DNA of 64,000 nt from Bacillota bacterium (GTDB taxonomy: Bacteria; Bacillota; Desulfotomaculia; Desulfotomaculales; Desulfallaceae): the NCBI GenBank assembly GCA_023439185.1, contig JAEXOR010000055.1:81626-145625 (forward strand), read 5' to 3'. Below the pieces are notes generated by a model. It ran no database searches. It was not told the DNA's origin and saw only the letters and a list, made by a program, of their open reading frames with translations. Each line of letters starts with the position of its first letter. Position 1 is the stretch's first letter. Position numbers and translations under genes: made by a program. Positions 32,552 through 39,911 of this stretch are shown here, piece after piece.

Positions 32552-34177
32552 TTAATCCCGCCAGCGGTGGGCGATAGGCATGCGCCGGCCCGGTCCGAAG
32601 GCCCGGGAGGTAATCCGCAAACCAGGCGGGGCCTGCTGGCGTTTGTACTCGGCCCGGTCCACCCGACGGGCGATATCCAGCGCCAGATCGTAATCGTAGC
32701 CCAGGGCGGCGATTTCGTCAACGGATTTAATCTCTTCAATATAGGCTTTTAAAATGGCGTCCAGAACGTCGTAGGGGGGCAGGCTGTCCTCGTCCTTCTG
32801 ATCGGGCCGCAGTTCCGCGGACGGCGGCTTGGTAATCACGCTGCGGGGGATGATCTCCCGCTCCCGGTTGATATACTCCGCCAGTTCATATACAATGACC
32901 TTGGGCACGTCCGCCAGCACGGCCAGTCCGCCGGCCATGTCTCCGTAAATAGTGCTGTAGCCCATGGCCATTTCCGACTTGTTGCCGGTGGCCAGCACCA
33001 TGGGGCCTTCCCGGTTGGAGATAAACATCAGGATATTGCCCCTGATCCGGGCTTGGATATTCTCTTCGGCCAGATCCATCCGGGGCGCCCCGCCTTCATT
33101 CATCTCCCGGATATAAGCGTGGAAAACGTTTTCAATCGGGTGCACCCGGTAATCAATGCCCAGGTTATGCGCCAGATCGCGGGCGTCGTCCTTGCTCCCC
33201 TGGGAAGAGTAGCGGGAAGGCATGGAAACGCCGATCACATTTTCTCTGCCCAGGGCTTCCGCCGCCACCGCGACAGTTACCGAAGAGTCGATGCCGCCGC
33301 TCAAGCCCACGATGGCGCTGCGAAAACCGTTTTTATGCAGGTAATCCCGGGTACCCGTCACCAGGGCGTTATAAACCCAACTGATATCCTCGGCGCCGCT
33401 CTTGTCGGCGGCTTCCCGCCGCATGGTCCGGGTATCCGCCACGGCAAAATCTTCGGCAAAATTACGCAGTTGCAGGCATACCGTACCCGTACTGTTAACC
33501 GCGCAGCTTGAGCCGTCATAAAGCAAATGGTCGTTGCCGCCCACCTGGTTGACGTAGATAATGTCCACTTCGTGCCTGGCGGCGGCTTTGCCCAGCATAT
33601 CGCAGCGCAGGCGGTGCTTGCCGTAATGATACGGTGAAGCCGAAAGGTTGATGATCAGGCCGGCCCCTTTTTGCACCAGTTCTTCCACCGGGTCAATCTT
33701 ATACCGGCGCCGGTCCCAGAAATCCTTATCGTTCCAGACATCTTCGCACACCGTAACGCCGAGCCGCAATCCCTTAAAGTCGATACAATTCCTCTCCTCG
33801 GCCGGAGTGAAATACCTTTGCTCATCAAATACGTCGTAATACGGAATCAGGCTCTTGTTTTGCCGGCCGGCTATTTTACCGCCGTGCAGCAAAAGCGCCG
33901 TGTTATATAATGCGTCGTTATCCCGGCAGGGAGCGCCGATTAAAATACCGATATCCACGCTGGCCGGGAGCAGTTGTTCCACTGCCTTATTCACGGCGTC
34001 CAGAAATTTGTCGCTGAACAGCAAGTCTCTGGGCGGATAACCGGTCAGGGTGAGTTCGGGAAACACCACCAGCTCGGCCCCGGCCGACAAAGCCTTTTTC
34101 GTATAGGTCAGTATCTTTTCTATGTTGTAAGGCAGATCGCCCACCACCGGGTTAATCTGGGCCAGCGCGACGCGCAT
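32552..34177 (-). CDS. nadE: Glutamine-dependent NAD+ synthetase
   Basis: 541 residues: an N-terminal nitrilase-type glutaminase domain (about 1-260) with Glu in FPELTLTGYPPRDLL, Lys in NKSLIPYYDVFDE and Cys in GVTVCEDVW; and a C-terminal ATP-pyrophosphatase synthetase domain with the P-loop SGGIDSSVT. It amidates nicotinic acid adenine dinucleotide with glutamine nitrogen, tying NAD supply to the glutamine pool. Start ATG follows GGGGTG. No antiterminator element in its leader. Confidence 0.95.
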   Translation of the reverse strand: MRVALAQINPVVGDLPYNIEKILTYTKKALSAGAELVVFPELTLTGYPPRDLLFSDKFLDAVNKAVEQLLPASVDIGILIGAPCRDNDALYNTALLLHGGKIAGRQNKSLIPYYDVFDEQRYFTPAEERNCIDFKGLRLGVTVCEDVWNDKDFWDRRRYKIDPVEELVQKGAGLIINLSASPYHYGKHRLRCDMLGKAAARHEVDIIYVNQVGGNDHLLYDGSSCAVNSTGTVCLQLRNFAEDFAVADTRTMRREAADKSGAEDISWVYNALVTGTRDYLHKNGFRSAIVGLSGGIDSSVTVAVAAEALGRENVIGVSMPSRYSSQGSKDDARDLAHNLGIDYRVHPIENVFHAYIREMNEGGAPRMDLAEENIQARIRGNILMFISNREGPMVLATGNKSEMAMGYSTIYGDMAGGLAVLADVPKVIVYELAEYINREREIIPRSVITKPPSAELRPDQKDEDSLPPYDVLDAILKAYIEEIKSVDEIAALGYDYDLALDIARRVDRAEYKRQQAPPGLRITSRAFGPGRRMPIAHRWRD

Positions 34178-34297
34178 GTTTTCACCCCGTTATTATTATT
34201 TTCAATAAGACCCCTTTCAATATGATTAAAATTATATGATAATTTTAAATATCAGTCGAGCAGGTCCAAAAAAATATCTTTAAGGTGATGATAAACA

Positions 34298-34837
34298 GTG
34301 CTGCTTGATCATATCGATTTAACCACGCTGCAAATACTCCAGGAGAACGCCCGCTGTTCCTACCAGGAGATCGCCAACAAGCTGGGGGTGTCGCGGGTAA
34401 CCGTTTACGAAAGGGTGCGCAAGCTGACGGAAAACGGTTATATAGAGGGGTTTCACGTCAAGGTCAATGCCCGGCAACTGGGCTATCCCGTAACCGCCAT
34501 CGTGGGACTGATCACCCTTCAGGGCAGCGAGGCTTACCGGACCATTAACGAGCTGAGGTCATTTCACGAAGTGGAGGAAGTGCACGTCGTCACCGGCCGG
34601 TACGATATTTTAGTCAAGGTGCGCGCCAGAGACAACGAGGATCTGCAGCAGATCCTGCTGACCAAAATAGACCAGGTGCACGGTTTTCAAAGGGCCGAAA
34701 CCATGGTGGTGCTTTCGTCCCCCGTGGAAAAGTGCGGCATCGACATTCGCCAGGTGGCCGCGGACAACGGCCTGAGTACGGGTGAAAACGGCGCCGCCGC
34801 CGGCAATGGTACCGGTTCCGCCGATGAACTCGCCTGA
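34298..34837 (+). CDS. Lrp/AsnC-family transcriptional regulator
   Basis: 179 residues: an N-terminal winged helix (LTTLQILQENARCSYQEIANKLGVSRVTVYERVRKLTENGYIEGF) and a C-terminal RAM ligand domain (EVEEVHVVTGRYDILVKVRARDNEDLQQIL). An extra 30-residue low-complexity tail (TGENGAAAGNGTGSADELA) follows. Start GTG 34298 behind AAGGTGATG. It probably senses an amino acid; proximity to the glutamine synthetase/glx genes suggests but does not prove a nitrogen target. Confidence 0.88.
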   Translation: MLLDHIDLTTLQILQENARCSYQEIANKLGVSRVTVYERVRKLTENGYIEGFHVKVNARQLGYPVTAIVGLITLQGSEAYRTINELRSFHEVEEVHVVTGRYDILVKVRARDNEDLQQILLTKIDQVHGFQRAETMVVLSSPVEKCGIDIRQVAADNGLSTGENGAAAGNGTGSADELA

Positions 34838-34926
34838 CGCGCCGCTGTTTTAACAATAGTTAATATTAAAAGTTAATATAGCTAACAAAAGTACATAAAT
34901 ATGAAAAAAAATATTTCAATTTGTAG

Positions 34927-34955
34927 TTGACATGACTAATTAACTATACTAAAAT
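34927..34955 (+). promoter_or_regulatory. glnT-glx promoter
   Basis: TTGACA (34927-34932) and TAAAAT (34950-34955) with a 17-base spacer, about 30 bases before the P1 hairpin. Confidence 0.55.
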
Positions 34956-34985
34956 AAATTCTAACAATTCAATTATAAGCCTGTA

Positions 34986-35050
34986 ATACAGTGTTGTATG
35001 CAGCGGCGAAGACGCCTTTGAGGGAGCATTCCCTTGAAGGCTTTTTTTGT
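34986..35050 (+). promoter_or_regulatory. ANTAR-type element in the glnT-glx leader
   Basis: P1 ATAC-AGTGTT-GTAT (34986-34999), P2 GGC-GAAGAC-GCC (35005-35016), terminator GCCTTTGAGGG (35014-35024) / CCCTTGAAGGC (35031-35041) then TTTTTTTG. The cleanest single copy of the family in this window. Confidence 0.78.
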
Positions 35051-35059
35051 TTTTTGATT

Positions 35060-35104
35060 TGGTGCCAGGTGTTAAAAGTTAAAAGTGTTAAAAGTCATTG
35101 CTAA
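35060..35104 (-). repeat. 45-bp inverted repeat, right copy
   Basis: Exact reverse complement of 29135-29179. It lies between the terminator of the RNA element and the glnT ribosome site, so it is part of the glnT 5' untranslated region. Confidence 0.9.
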
Positions 35105-35146
35105 TTAATGGCAACTTGATTGGTAAAAATTGAGGAGGTGTTTGTG

Positions 35147-36478
35147 ATGCAAGTGTCCGAAGTGGCGGAACTGGCTAAAAAGCAGGGTATCCGGTTCTTT
35201 ATGGTTTCCTTTGTGGAGATGAACGGCATCAGCCGGGCCAAACTGGTACCGGCGGAAACCATGGCGGCGGTGGCGGAGGAGGGTGTTGGCTTTGCCGGAT
35301 TCGCGGCCGGGGATTTGGGCCAGGATCCGCATGATCCCGACATCATGGCCATCCCCGACCTGTCGTCTCTGTGCGTACTGCCCTGGCAGCGGGACGTGGC
35401 CTGGTTTGCTTCCAACCTGTATGTTGAGGGCGAAGCGTGGCCTTACTGCCCGCGCACCATCCTGCAGCGGGTGACCAAGGATGCCGCGGCCAGGGGCTAC
35501 CTTCTAAAAGCCGGTATGGAGCCCGAGTTTCTGCTGGTGCGCCGGGAAAACGGCGGCATTGCGCCCTTCGACCCGCTGGACGTATCCGCCAAGCCCTGTT
35601 ACAACCAGCAGGCTCTGACCCGGAACCTGGATTTTGTCAGCCGGTTGGTTGGTCACATGAATGAAATGGACTGGGGCGTTTACCAGTGTGATCACGAGGA
35701 TGCCAACTGCCAGTTCGAGATCAACTGGCAGTATTCCGAGGCAATGGACCAGTGCGACCGGCTGACCTTCGCCAAGTACCTGATCCGTACCATGGCGGAA
35801 CAGCAGGGGCTGACGGCCACTTTTATGCCCAAGCCCTTTAAAAACCTGACTGGGAACGGCTGCCATTACCATATGAGCCTGTGGGACGACGGCGGAAACA
35901 CCAACCTGTTCCTGAACCGGGACGATGCTCTGGGTCTATCCGAAACCGCCTACTGGTTTATCGGCGGCCTGCTCAAGCACGCCCGGGCCCTGGCGGCCAT
36001 TACTTCCCCCACGGTTAATTCCTACAAGCGTCTGGTTACCCGGCCTACCGAGTCCGGGGCCACCTGGGCGCCGGTATATATCACTTATGCCGGTAATAAC
36101 CGCACTTCCATGATCCGGGTGCCGGGACCAGGCCGCATTGAGAAACGCACCGTGGACGGGGCGGCCAATCCGTACCTGGCGGTGGCGGCCATCATCGCGG
36201 CCGGCCTGGACGGGATCGCCAACCGGGTCGACCCGGGTTCAAAGTTTGAGGGCAATGCCTACGCCTACACCGTGGAACAACTGATGGAGCGCGGTTACAA
36301 GCTGCTCCCGTCCAACCTCAGCGAGGCGCTGGATGAACTGGAAGCGGACGAAGTGCTGACCTCCGCCCTGGGCGAGGAGTACACCAGGCTGTACCTCCGG
36401 GCCAAACGGCGCGAGTGGGACGAGTACCATAACAACGTGTCTCAATGGGAGGTCGACCGTTACCTGACGGTGGGATAG
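35147..36478 (+). CDS. Glutamine synthetase, GlnT/GmaS-like
   Basis: 443 residues of the GS superfamily: SFVEMNGISRAKLVP, GMEPEFLLV, CDHEDANCQFEINW, TATFMPKPFKNLTGNGCHYHMSLWD, SPTVNSYKRLV and RVPGPGRIEKRTVDGAANPYLA, with metal Glu/His ligands kept. The subtype differs from both glnA products in the window and groups by context with GlnT or gamma-glutamylmethylamide synthetase: three glutamate-synthase-like subunits follow. ATG 35147 is chosen from GAGGAGGTG 7 bases upstream. It may aminate glutamate with ammonia or with methylamine. Confidence 0.85.
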   Translation: MQVSEVAELAKKQGIRFFMVSFVEMNGISRAKLVPAETMAAVAEEGVGFAGFAAGDLGQDPHDPDIMAIPDLSSLCVLPWQRDVAWFASNLYVEGEAWPYCPRTILQRVTKDAAARGYLLKAGMEPEFLLVRRENGGIAPFDPLDVSAKPCYNQQALTRNLDFVSRLVGHMNEMDWGVYQCDHEDANCQFEINWQYSEAMDQCDRLTFAKYLIRTMAEQQGLTATFMPKPFKNLTGNGCHYHMSLWDDGGNTNLFLNRDDALGLSETAYWFIGGLLKHARALAAITSPTVNSYKRLVTRPTESGATWAPVYITYAGNNRTSMIRVPGPGRIEKRTVDGAANPYLAVAAIIAAGLDGIANRVDPGSKFEGNAYAYTVEQLMERGYKLLPSNLSEALDELEADEVLTSALGEEYTRLYLRAKRREWDEYHNNVSQWEVDRYLTVG

Positions 36479-36490
36479 GATTAAACAGTC

Positions 36491-36512
36491 TAAAGTCTAA
36501 AGTCTAAAGTCG
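36491..36512 (+). repeat. Short tandem repeat between glnT and glxB
   Basis: Three head-to-tail copies of the 7-bp unit AGTCTAA (last copy imperfect). Part of an 89-bp spacer within the presumed operon; no promoter or terminator seen. Confidence 0.5.
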
Positions 36513-36567
36513 AAGGTCAGAAATCGGATTATTCGCAGGGTATAGAGGGTTTTTAGGAGGTTAGTAT

Positions 36568-37542
36568 ATGTGCGGCATTGGAGGCGTGTTGTATAAAGGT
36601 AAGAACGGTTCGGTGGGCGACGACCTGAGACAGCTGGTTTACGGCATCCGTCACCGGGGCGAGGATTCCAGCGGGGTGGCCGTTTTTGGCGCCCGGGAAC
36701 ATAGCGACGACGGGGAAGAACTGATCCTGAACGTCCGGGTGGATGTCGACGGCTGTCAATCGAGCACCGAAACCCTGGATATAATGAGTAAATTGCTTAA
36801 CGGCGCCGGCGGACGGGTGAACGACGCCCAGCTAAGCGGCACCATCATGAGCATCCGGATCATTTACGGGGGTTCGGTACAGGAGCTCTGTTACCTGCTG
36901 GACCAAAATAATGTGCAAACCATCAGCGTCGGTACGGGATTGAGAATTTACAAGGATCTGGGCACCTCGGACCGGCTGGATGAGGCGTATAAATACAGCG
37001 GCGTGGCCGGGACACACGGTATCGGCCACGCCAGGCTGGCCACCGAAAGCGTGGTCAGCCCGGACCGGGCGCATCCTTTTTGGGCTTATGGGTTTAAGGA
37101 CGTGGCCATCGTGCATAACGGCCAGCTGACCAACTACTGGAAGTTAAGACGGCGGTTCGAGCGGTGGGGCTACCGGTTCCGCACCGACAACGATTCAGAG
37201 CTGATTGCCATTTACGCGGCTCATTACCTGAAGCAGGGCCTGGACCTGCAGGGCGTATTGGAGCAGAGTCTGGCGGATCTGGACGGAACATATACCTTTC
37301 TGGTGGCCACCCCCACGGAAATCGGGTTCGCCAAGGACAAACTGGCGGCCAAGCCCCTGGTTTACGTGGACCTTGAGGACAGAGTGGTGCTGGCTTCCGA
37401 GGAAATCAGCCTGCGCGCCCTGCTGCCCGACGAAGAGGGGTATACCGTGGAGGAACCGCCGCCGTATATTGTCGGCACCTGGAACATCAGCGGCGGGCAC
37501 AGCATGAAAAAACTGACTTATCGGGCGGTGGGGCTGGAATGA
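36568..37542 (+). CDS. GlxB-like class II glutamine amidotransferase (MgsA-like)
   Basis: 324 residues, an Ntn-hydrolase: Met is followed by Cys (MCGIGGVLY), the nucleophile that releases ammonia from glutamine. Other class II landmarks are IRHRGEDSSGVAVFG, GIGHARLATESVVSPDRAHPF, IVHNGQLTNYWKLRRR and FRTDNDSELIAIY. It corresponds to the N-terminal domain of large-chain glutamate synthase as a separate subunit. Start ATG behind AGGAGG; the end overlaps glxC by 4 bases. Confidence 0.85.
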   Translation: MCGIGGVLYKGKNGSVGDDLRQLVYGIRHRGEDSSGVAVFGAREHSDDGEELILNVRVDVDGCQSSTETLDIMSKLLNGAGGRVNDAQLSGTIMSIRIIYGGSVQELCYLLDQNNVQTISVGTGLRIYKDLGTSDRLDEAYKYSGVAGTHGIGHARLATESVVSPDRAHPFWAYGFKDVAIVHNGQLTNYWKLRRRFERWGYRFRTDNDSELIAIYAAHYLKQGLDLQGVLEQSLADLDGTYTFLVATPTEIGFAKDKLAAKPLVYVDLEDRVVLASEEISLRALLPDEEGYTVEEPPPYIVGTWNISGGHSMKKLTYRAVGLE

Positions 37543-38210
37543 TGATTTTAGACGCGGATAAAACAACCGTAACTGAGATAAACCGCTCTCTGCGGAATGC
37601 CGCCGCAGCGGGTGAAAAGGTGGAGATACTCAATCCCCGTTCCAGGCACCACCTGGGCGTGGGCATCCTGGGGCCGCTGGACCTGACCATCCGGGGCAGC
37701 GCGGGTTACTTTTGCGGCTGCCTCAGCGAGGGCTTGCGGCTGCATGTGGACGGCAGCGTGGGCTGGTTTTCCGCCGACAACCTAATGGCGGGGGAAATAA
37801 TTATCGAGCGCAACGCCGGCAGTTGCGCCGCGCCGGGTATGTGCGGCGGCACCCTGGTGGTCAAGGGGCACATGGGCTCGCGCCCCGGCCAGGTAATGAA
37901 GGGCGGCGCCATTATCGTGGGCGGCAACGCCGGTTTCATGACCGGGTTTATGATGATTAACGGCGTCATCGTGGTGCTGGGGGACGCCGGGGACCTGGTG
38001 GGACACTATATCGTGGGCGGTTCCATATACGTGGCCGGCAGGGTGGAAAGCCTGGGCGTGGATGTGGTGGAAGCCGCGTACACAGTCGAGGACGACCGGT
38101 GGCTGACCGGGCTGCTGGAACCCTACGGGCTGGCCAAGCCAGGCACATTCCGCAAGTTCGTCTCCGGGCAGCGCCACCATCATTACGGGAGAGAAGGTGT
38201 TGGGGCATGA
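37539..38210 (+). CDS. GlxC-like glutamate synthase C-terminal (GXGXG) domain subunit (MgsB-like)
   Basis: 223 residues forming the beta-helical GXGXG repeat: VGILGPLDLTIRGSAGYFCGC, GEIIIERNAGSCAAPGMCGGTLVVKGHMGSRPGQVMKGGAIIVGGNAGFMTGFM and VVLGDAGDLVGHYIVGGSIYVAG. In large glutamate synthase this domain links amidotransferase and synthase sites. ATG overlaps the glxB stop and its own end overlaps glxD (ATGA), which shows tight co-translation. Confidence 0.85.
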   Translation: MMILDADKTTVTEINRSLRNAAAAGEKVEILNPRSRHHLGVGILGPLDLTIRGSAGYFCGCLSEGLRLHVDGSVGWFSADNLMAGEIIIERNAGSCAAPGMCGGTLVVKGHMGSRPGQVMKGGAIIVGGNAGFMTGFMMINGVIVVLGDAGDLVGHYIVGGSIYVAGRVESLGVDVVEAAYTVEDDRWLTGLLEPYGLAKPGTFRKFVSGQRHHHYGREGVGA

Positions 38211-39475
38211 GCGGCAACAACAAGCTGTGGGGCAAGGAAGTACGCAAGCAGATTGAAACCAAGTCGCTGACCGGCCGCAGCGTAATCGAGGGGTTCGGTA
38301 TCAAGCGGGCCATCCCTTCCTTCGATGACCTTACCTTTCTGTCCGCCGCCTTGAGTCGCCTGTGCATCGATGTGCACCGGGAGGAATGCGATACCGCCAC
38401 CGTGCTGGGGTCGCGGTTCGCCAAGCGACCGCTGGTGCTGGAGACCCCGGTGATCATCGCCCCCATGAGTTACGGGGCGGTTTCCAAGGAAGTTAAAATG
38501 GCCTTCGCCAAAGCCTCCACCCTGGCGGGCACGGTGGAAAACACCGGTGAGGGCGGCATGCTGGGCGAAGAAAGGGAACTGGCCGAAAGGCTGATTTACC
38601 AGTGCACTCCGGGCCGTTACGGCTTCAACCCCCGGGACCTGCAGCGCGCCGACGCCGTGGAAATGTTTATCAGCCAGGGTGCCAAGCCCGGCTCCGGCGG
38701 ACACCTGATGGGCTCCAAGATCACCCCGGAAATTGCCAAGCAGCGGGCCCTGCCCGTGGGCATCGACCTGCGCAGCCCCAGTCGGCACCCGGATTTTCTG
38801 GGTCCGGACGACCTGGTGCTGAAAATACTGGAGCTGCGCGAAGCCACCGACTGGCAGATCCCGGTGTCGCTGAAGATTGGCGCCAGCAGGGTGAAGGAGG
38901 ACGTCAAGATCGCCTGTAAAATCGGCGCCGACATTATCGTGCTGGACGGCATGCAGGGCGGTACCGGTGCGGGACCGGAAACCTTCAAGGACAACGTGGG
39001 TATACCCACCATGGCGGCGCTGGTGGCGGCCATGGACGGTTTGCGGGAGGAAGGCCTGGAGGACGAAATTGACATCGTGGTGATGGGCGGCATCAAGGAC
39101 GGCACGGATGTGGCCAAGGCCCTGGCCCTGGGCGCCAAAGCCGTTGGTATCGGCACGGCGGCTCTGGTGGCCCTGGGTTGCGTCGCCTGCCGGCAATGCG
39201 CCACCGGCGCCTGTCCGGCCGGGCTGTGCACCCAGGATCCCGAGCTGCGTCAACGGCTGGACTGGGAGCAGGGCGCCCGGCGGCTAGCTAATTTCATCCA
39301 CGCCCTGACCGAGGAAGTCAGGATGATTACCCGGATCTGCGGCAAAACCAATTGTCACAACCTGGAGCCCGAGGATCTGCGGGCGCTGACCTGGGAAGCC
39401 TCGGCCATCACCCGGCTGCCGCTGGTGGGTTCCGATGTGGTGGCTGGGCATTTCTGTAATACAAAAGTAAATTAA
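38207..39475 (+). CDS. GlxD-like glutamate synthase FMN domain subunit (MgsC-like)
   Basis: 422 residues. The FMN-binding synthase barrel is recognised by PVIIAPMSYGAVSKEVKMAFAKAS, NTGEGGMLGEERELAERL, QGAKPGSGGHLMGSKITPEIA, VLDGMQGGTGAGPETFKDNVG and VMGGIKDGTDVAKALALGAKAVGIGTAAL; an iron-sulfur Cys set follows (CVACRQCATGACPAGLC). Together the three subunits equal a split glutamate synthase or N-methylglutamate synthase. Which reaction occurs depends on amine specificity and cannot be read. ATG 38207 behind AGAAGGTG. Confidence 0.85.
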   Translation: MSGNNKLWGKEVRKQIETKSLTGRSVIEGFGIKRAIPSFDDLTFLSAALSRLCIDVHREECDTATVLGSRFAKRPLVLETPVIIAPMSYGAVSKEVKMAFAKASTLAGTVENTGEGGMLGEERELAERLIYQCTPGRYGFNPRDLQRADAVEMFISQGAKPGSGGHLMGSKITPEIAKQRALPVGIDLRSPSRHPDFLGPDDLVLKILELREATDWQIPVSLKIGASRVKEDVKIACKIGADIIVLDGMQGGTGAGPETFKDNVGIPTMAALVAAMDGLREEGLEDEIDIVVMGGIKDGTDVAKALALGAKAVGIGTAALVALGCVACRQCATGACPAGLCTQDPELRQRLDWEQGARRLANFIHALTEEVRMITRICGKTNCHNLEPEDLRALTWEASAITRLPLVGSDVVAGHFCNTKVN

Positions 39476-39492
39476 AATTATCGGATTAGGTA

Positions 39493-39522
39493 TTGACAAA
39501 ATGTAATCGGTTAATATATAAT
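39493..39522 (+). promoter_or_regulatory. amt2-glnB promoter
   Basis: TTGACA (39493-39498) and TATAAT (39517-39522) with an 18-base spacer, 29 bases before the first P1 hairpin. Confidence 0.7.
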
Positions 39523-39550
39523 TCAGCCAGTAAATTGAGTTAGGCCTTTA

Positions 39551-39622
39551 ATACAGTGAAGTATACACGGCGACGAAGCCTTTTAAGGTTTGTTTACATA
39601 CCTTAAAAGGCTTATTGTGTTT
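39551..39622 (+). promoter_or_regulatory. ANTAR-type element a, amt2 leader
   Basis: P1 ATAC-AGTGAA-GTAT (39551-39564), P2 GGC-GACGAA-GCC (39569-39580), terminator AAGCCTTTTAAGGT (39576-39589) / ACCTTAAAAGGCTT (39599-39612), a 14-bp perfect stem, then ATTGTGTTT. Confidence 0.75.
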
Positions 39623-39653
39623 AAATAGCCGATTCATTTCAATTTAATACTAT

Positions 39654-39717
39654 GTCCAATGTTGGACAGCAGGCAGAGGGGCCTTTTCGGTGGCAGCGCC
39701 ACCGGAAGCCCCTTTTT
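39654..39717 (+). promoter_or_regulatory. ANTAR-type element b, amt2 leader
   Basis: P1 GTCC-AATGTT-GGAC (39654-39667), P2 GGC-AGAGGG-GCC (39672-39683), terminator GGGGC...GCCCC (39678-39712) with an inner CGGTGGC/GCCACCG stem and five Ts. Close to element b at 18454-18522 in stem and loop sequence. Confidence 0.75.
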
Positions 39718-39727
39718 ATGTAAAAAA

Positions 39728-39781
39728 AGCGAAGGCGCTTTGTTTAGAGTGATGCTCTATTGAAGCGCCTTTATTTATTTT
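39728..39781 (+). promoter_or_regulatory. Third terminator with P2-like hairpin only, amt2 leader
   Basis: AGC-GAAGGC-GCT (39728-39739) has a six-base loop with G1/G4 and overlaps terminator AGGCGCTT (39733-39740) / AAGCGCCT (39763-39770) followed by TTATTTATTTTTT. No P1 partner is visible in front of it, so it is a half element: unregulated attenuation, or a module that lost P1. The remaining 39782-39911 stretch shows only the amt2 ribosome site. Confidence 0.5.
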
Positions 39782-39911
39782 TTCAGGGGGGTGGGCCATG
39801 CACAAACGATTAGTTTAAGATTTACCGCCATAAGATGCAGTTTAATCACGGTTTGTCTTTAAAGAACTTGTACTTTTGCAGTTTATTTTTATTGCCCGGG
39901 AGGTTTTGAAA

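Noticed and set aside
38183..39253. Long minus-strand open frame opposite glxD
   Set aside because: His/Gly/Gln-rich antisense shadow of a high-GC gene; no start signal.
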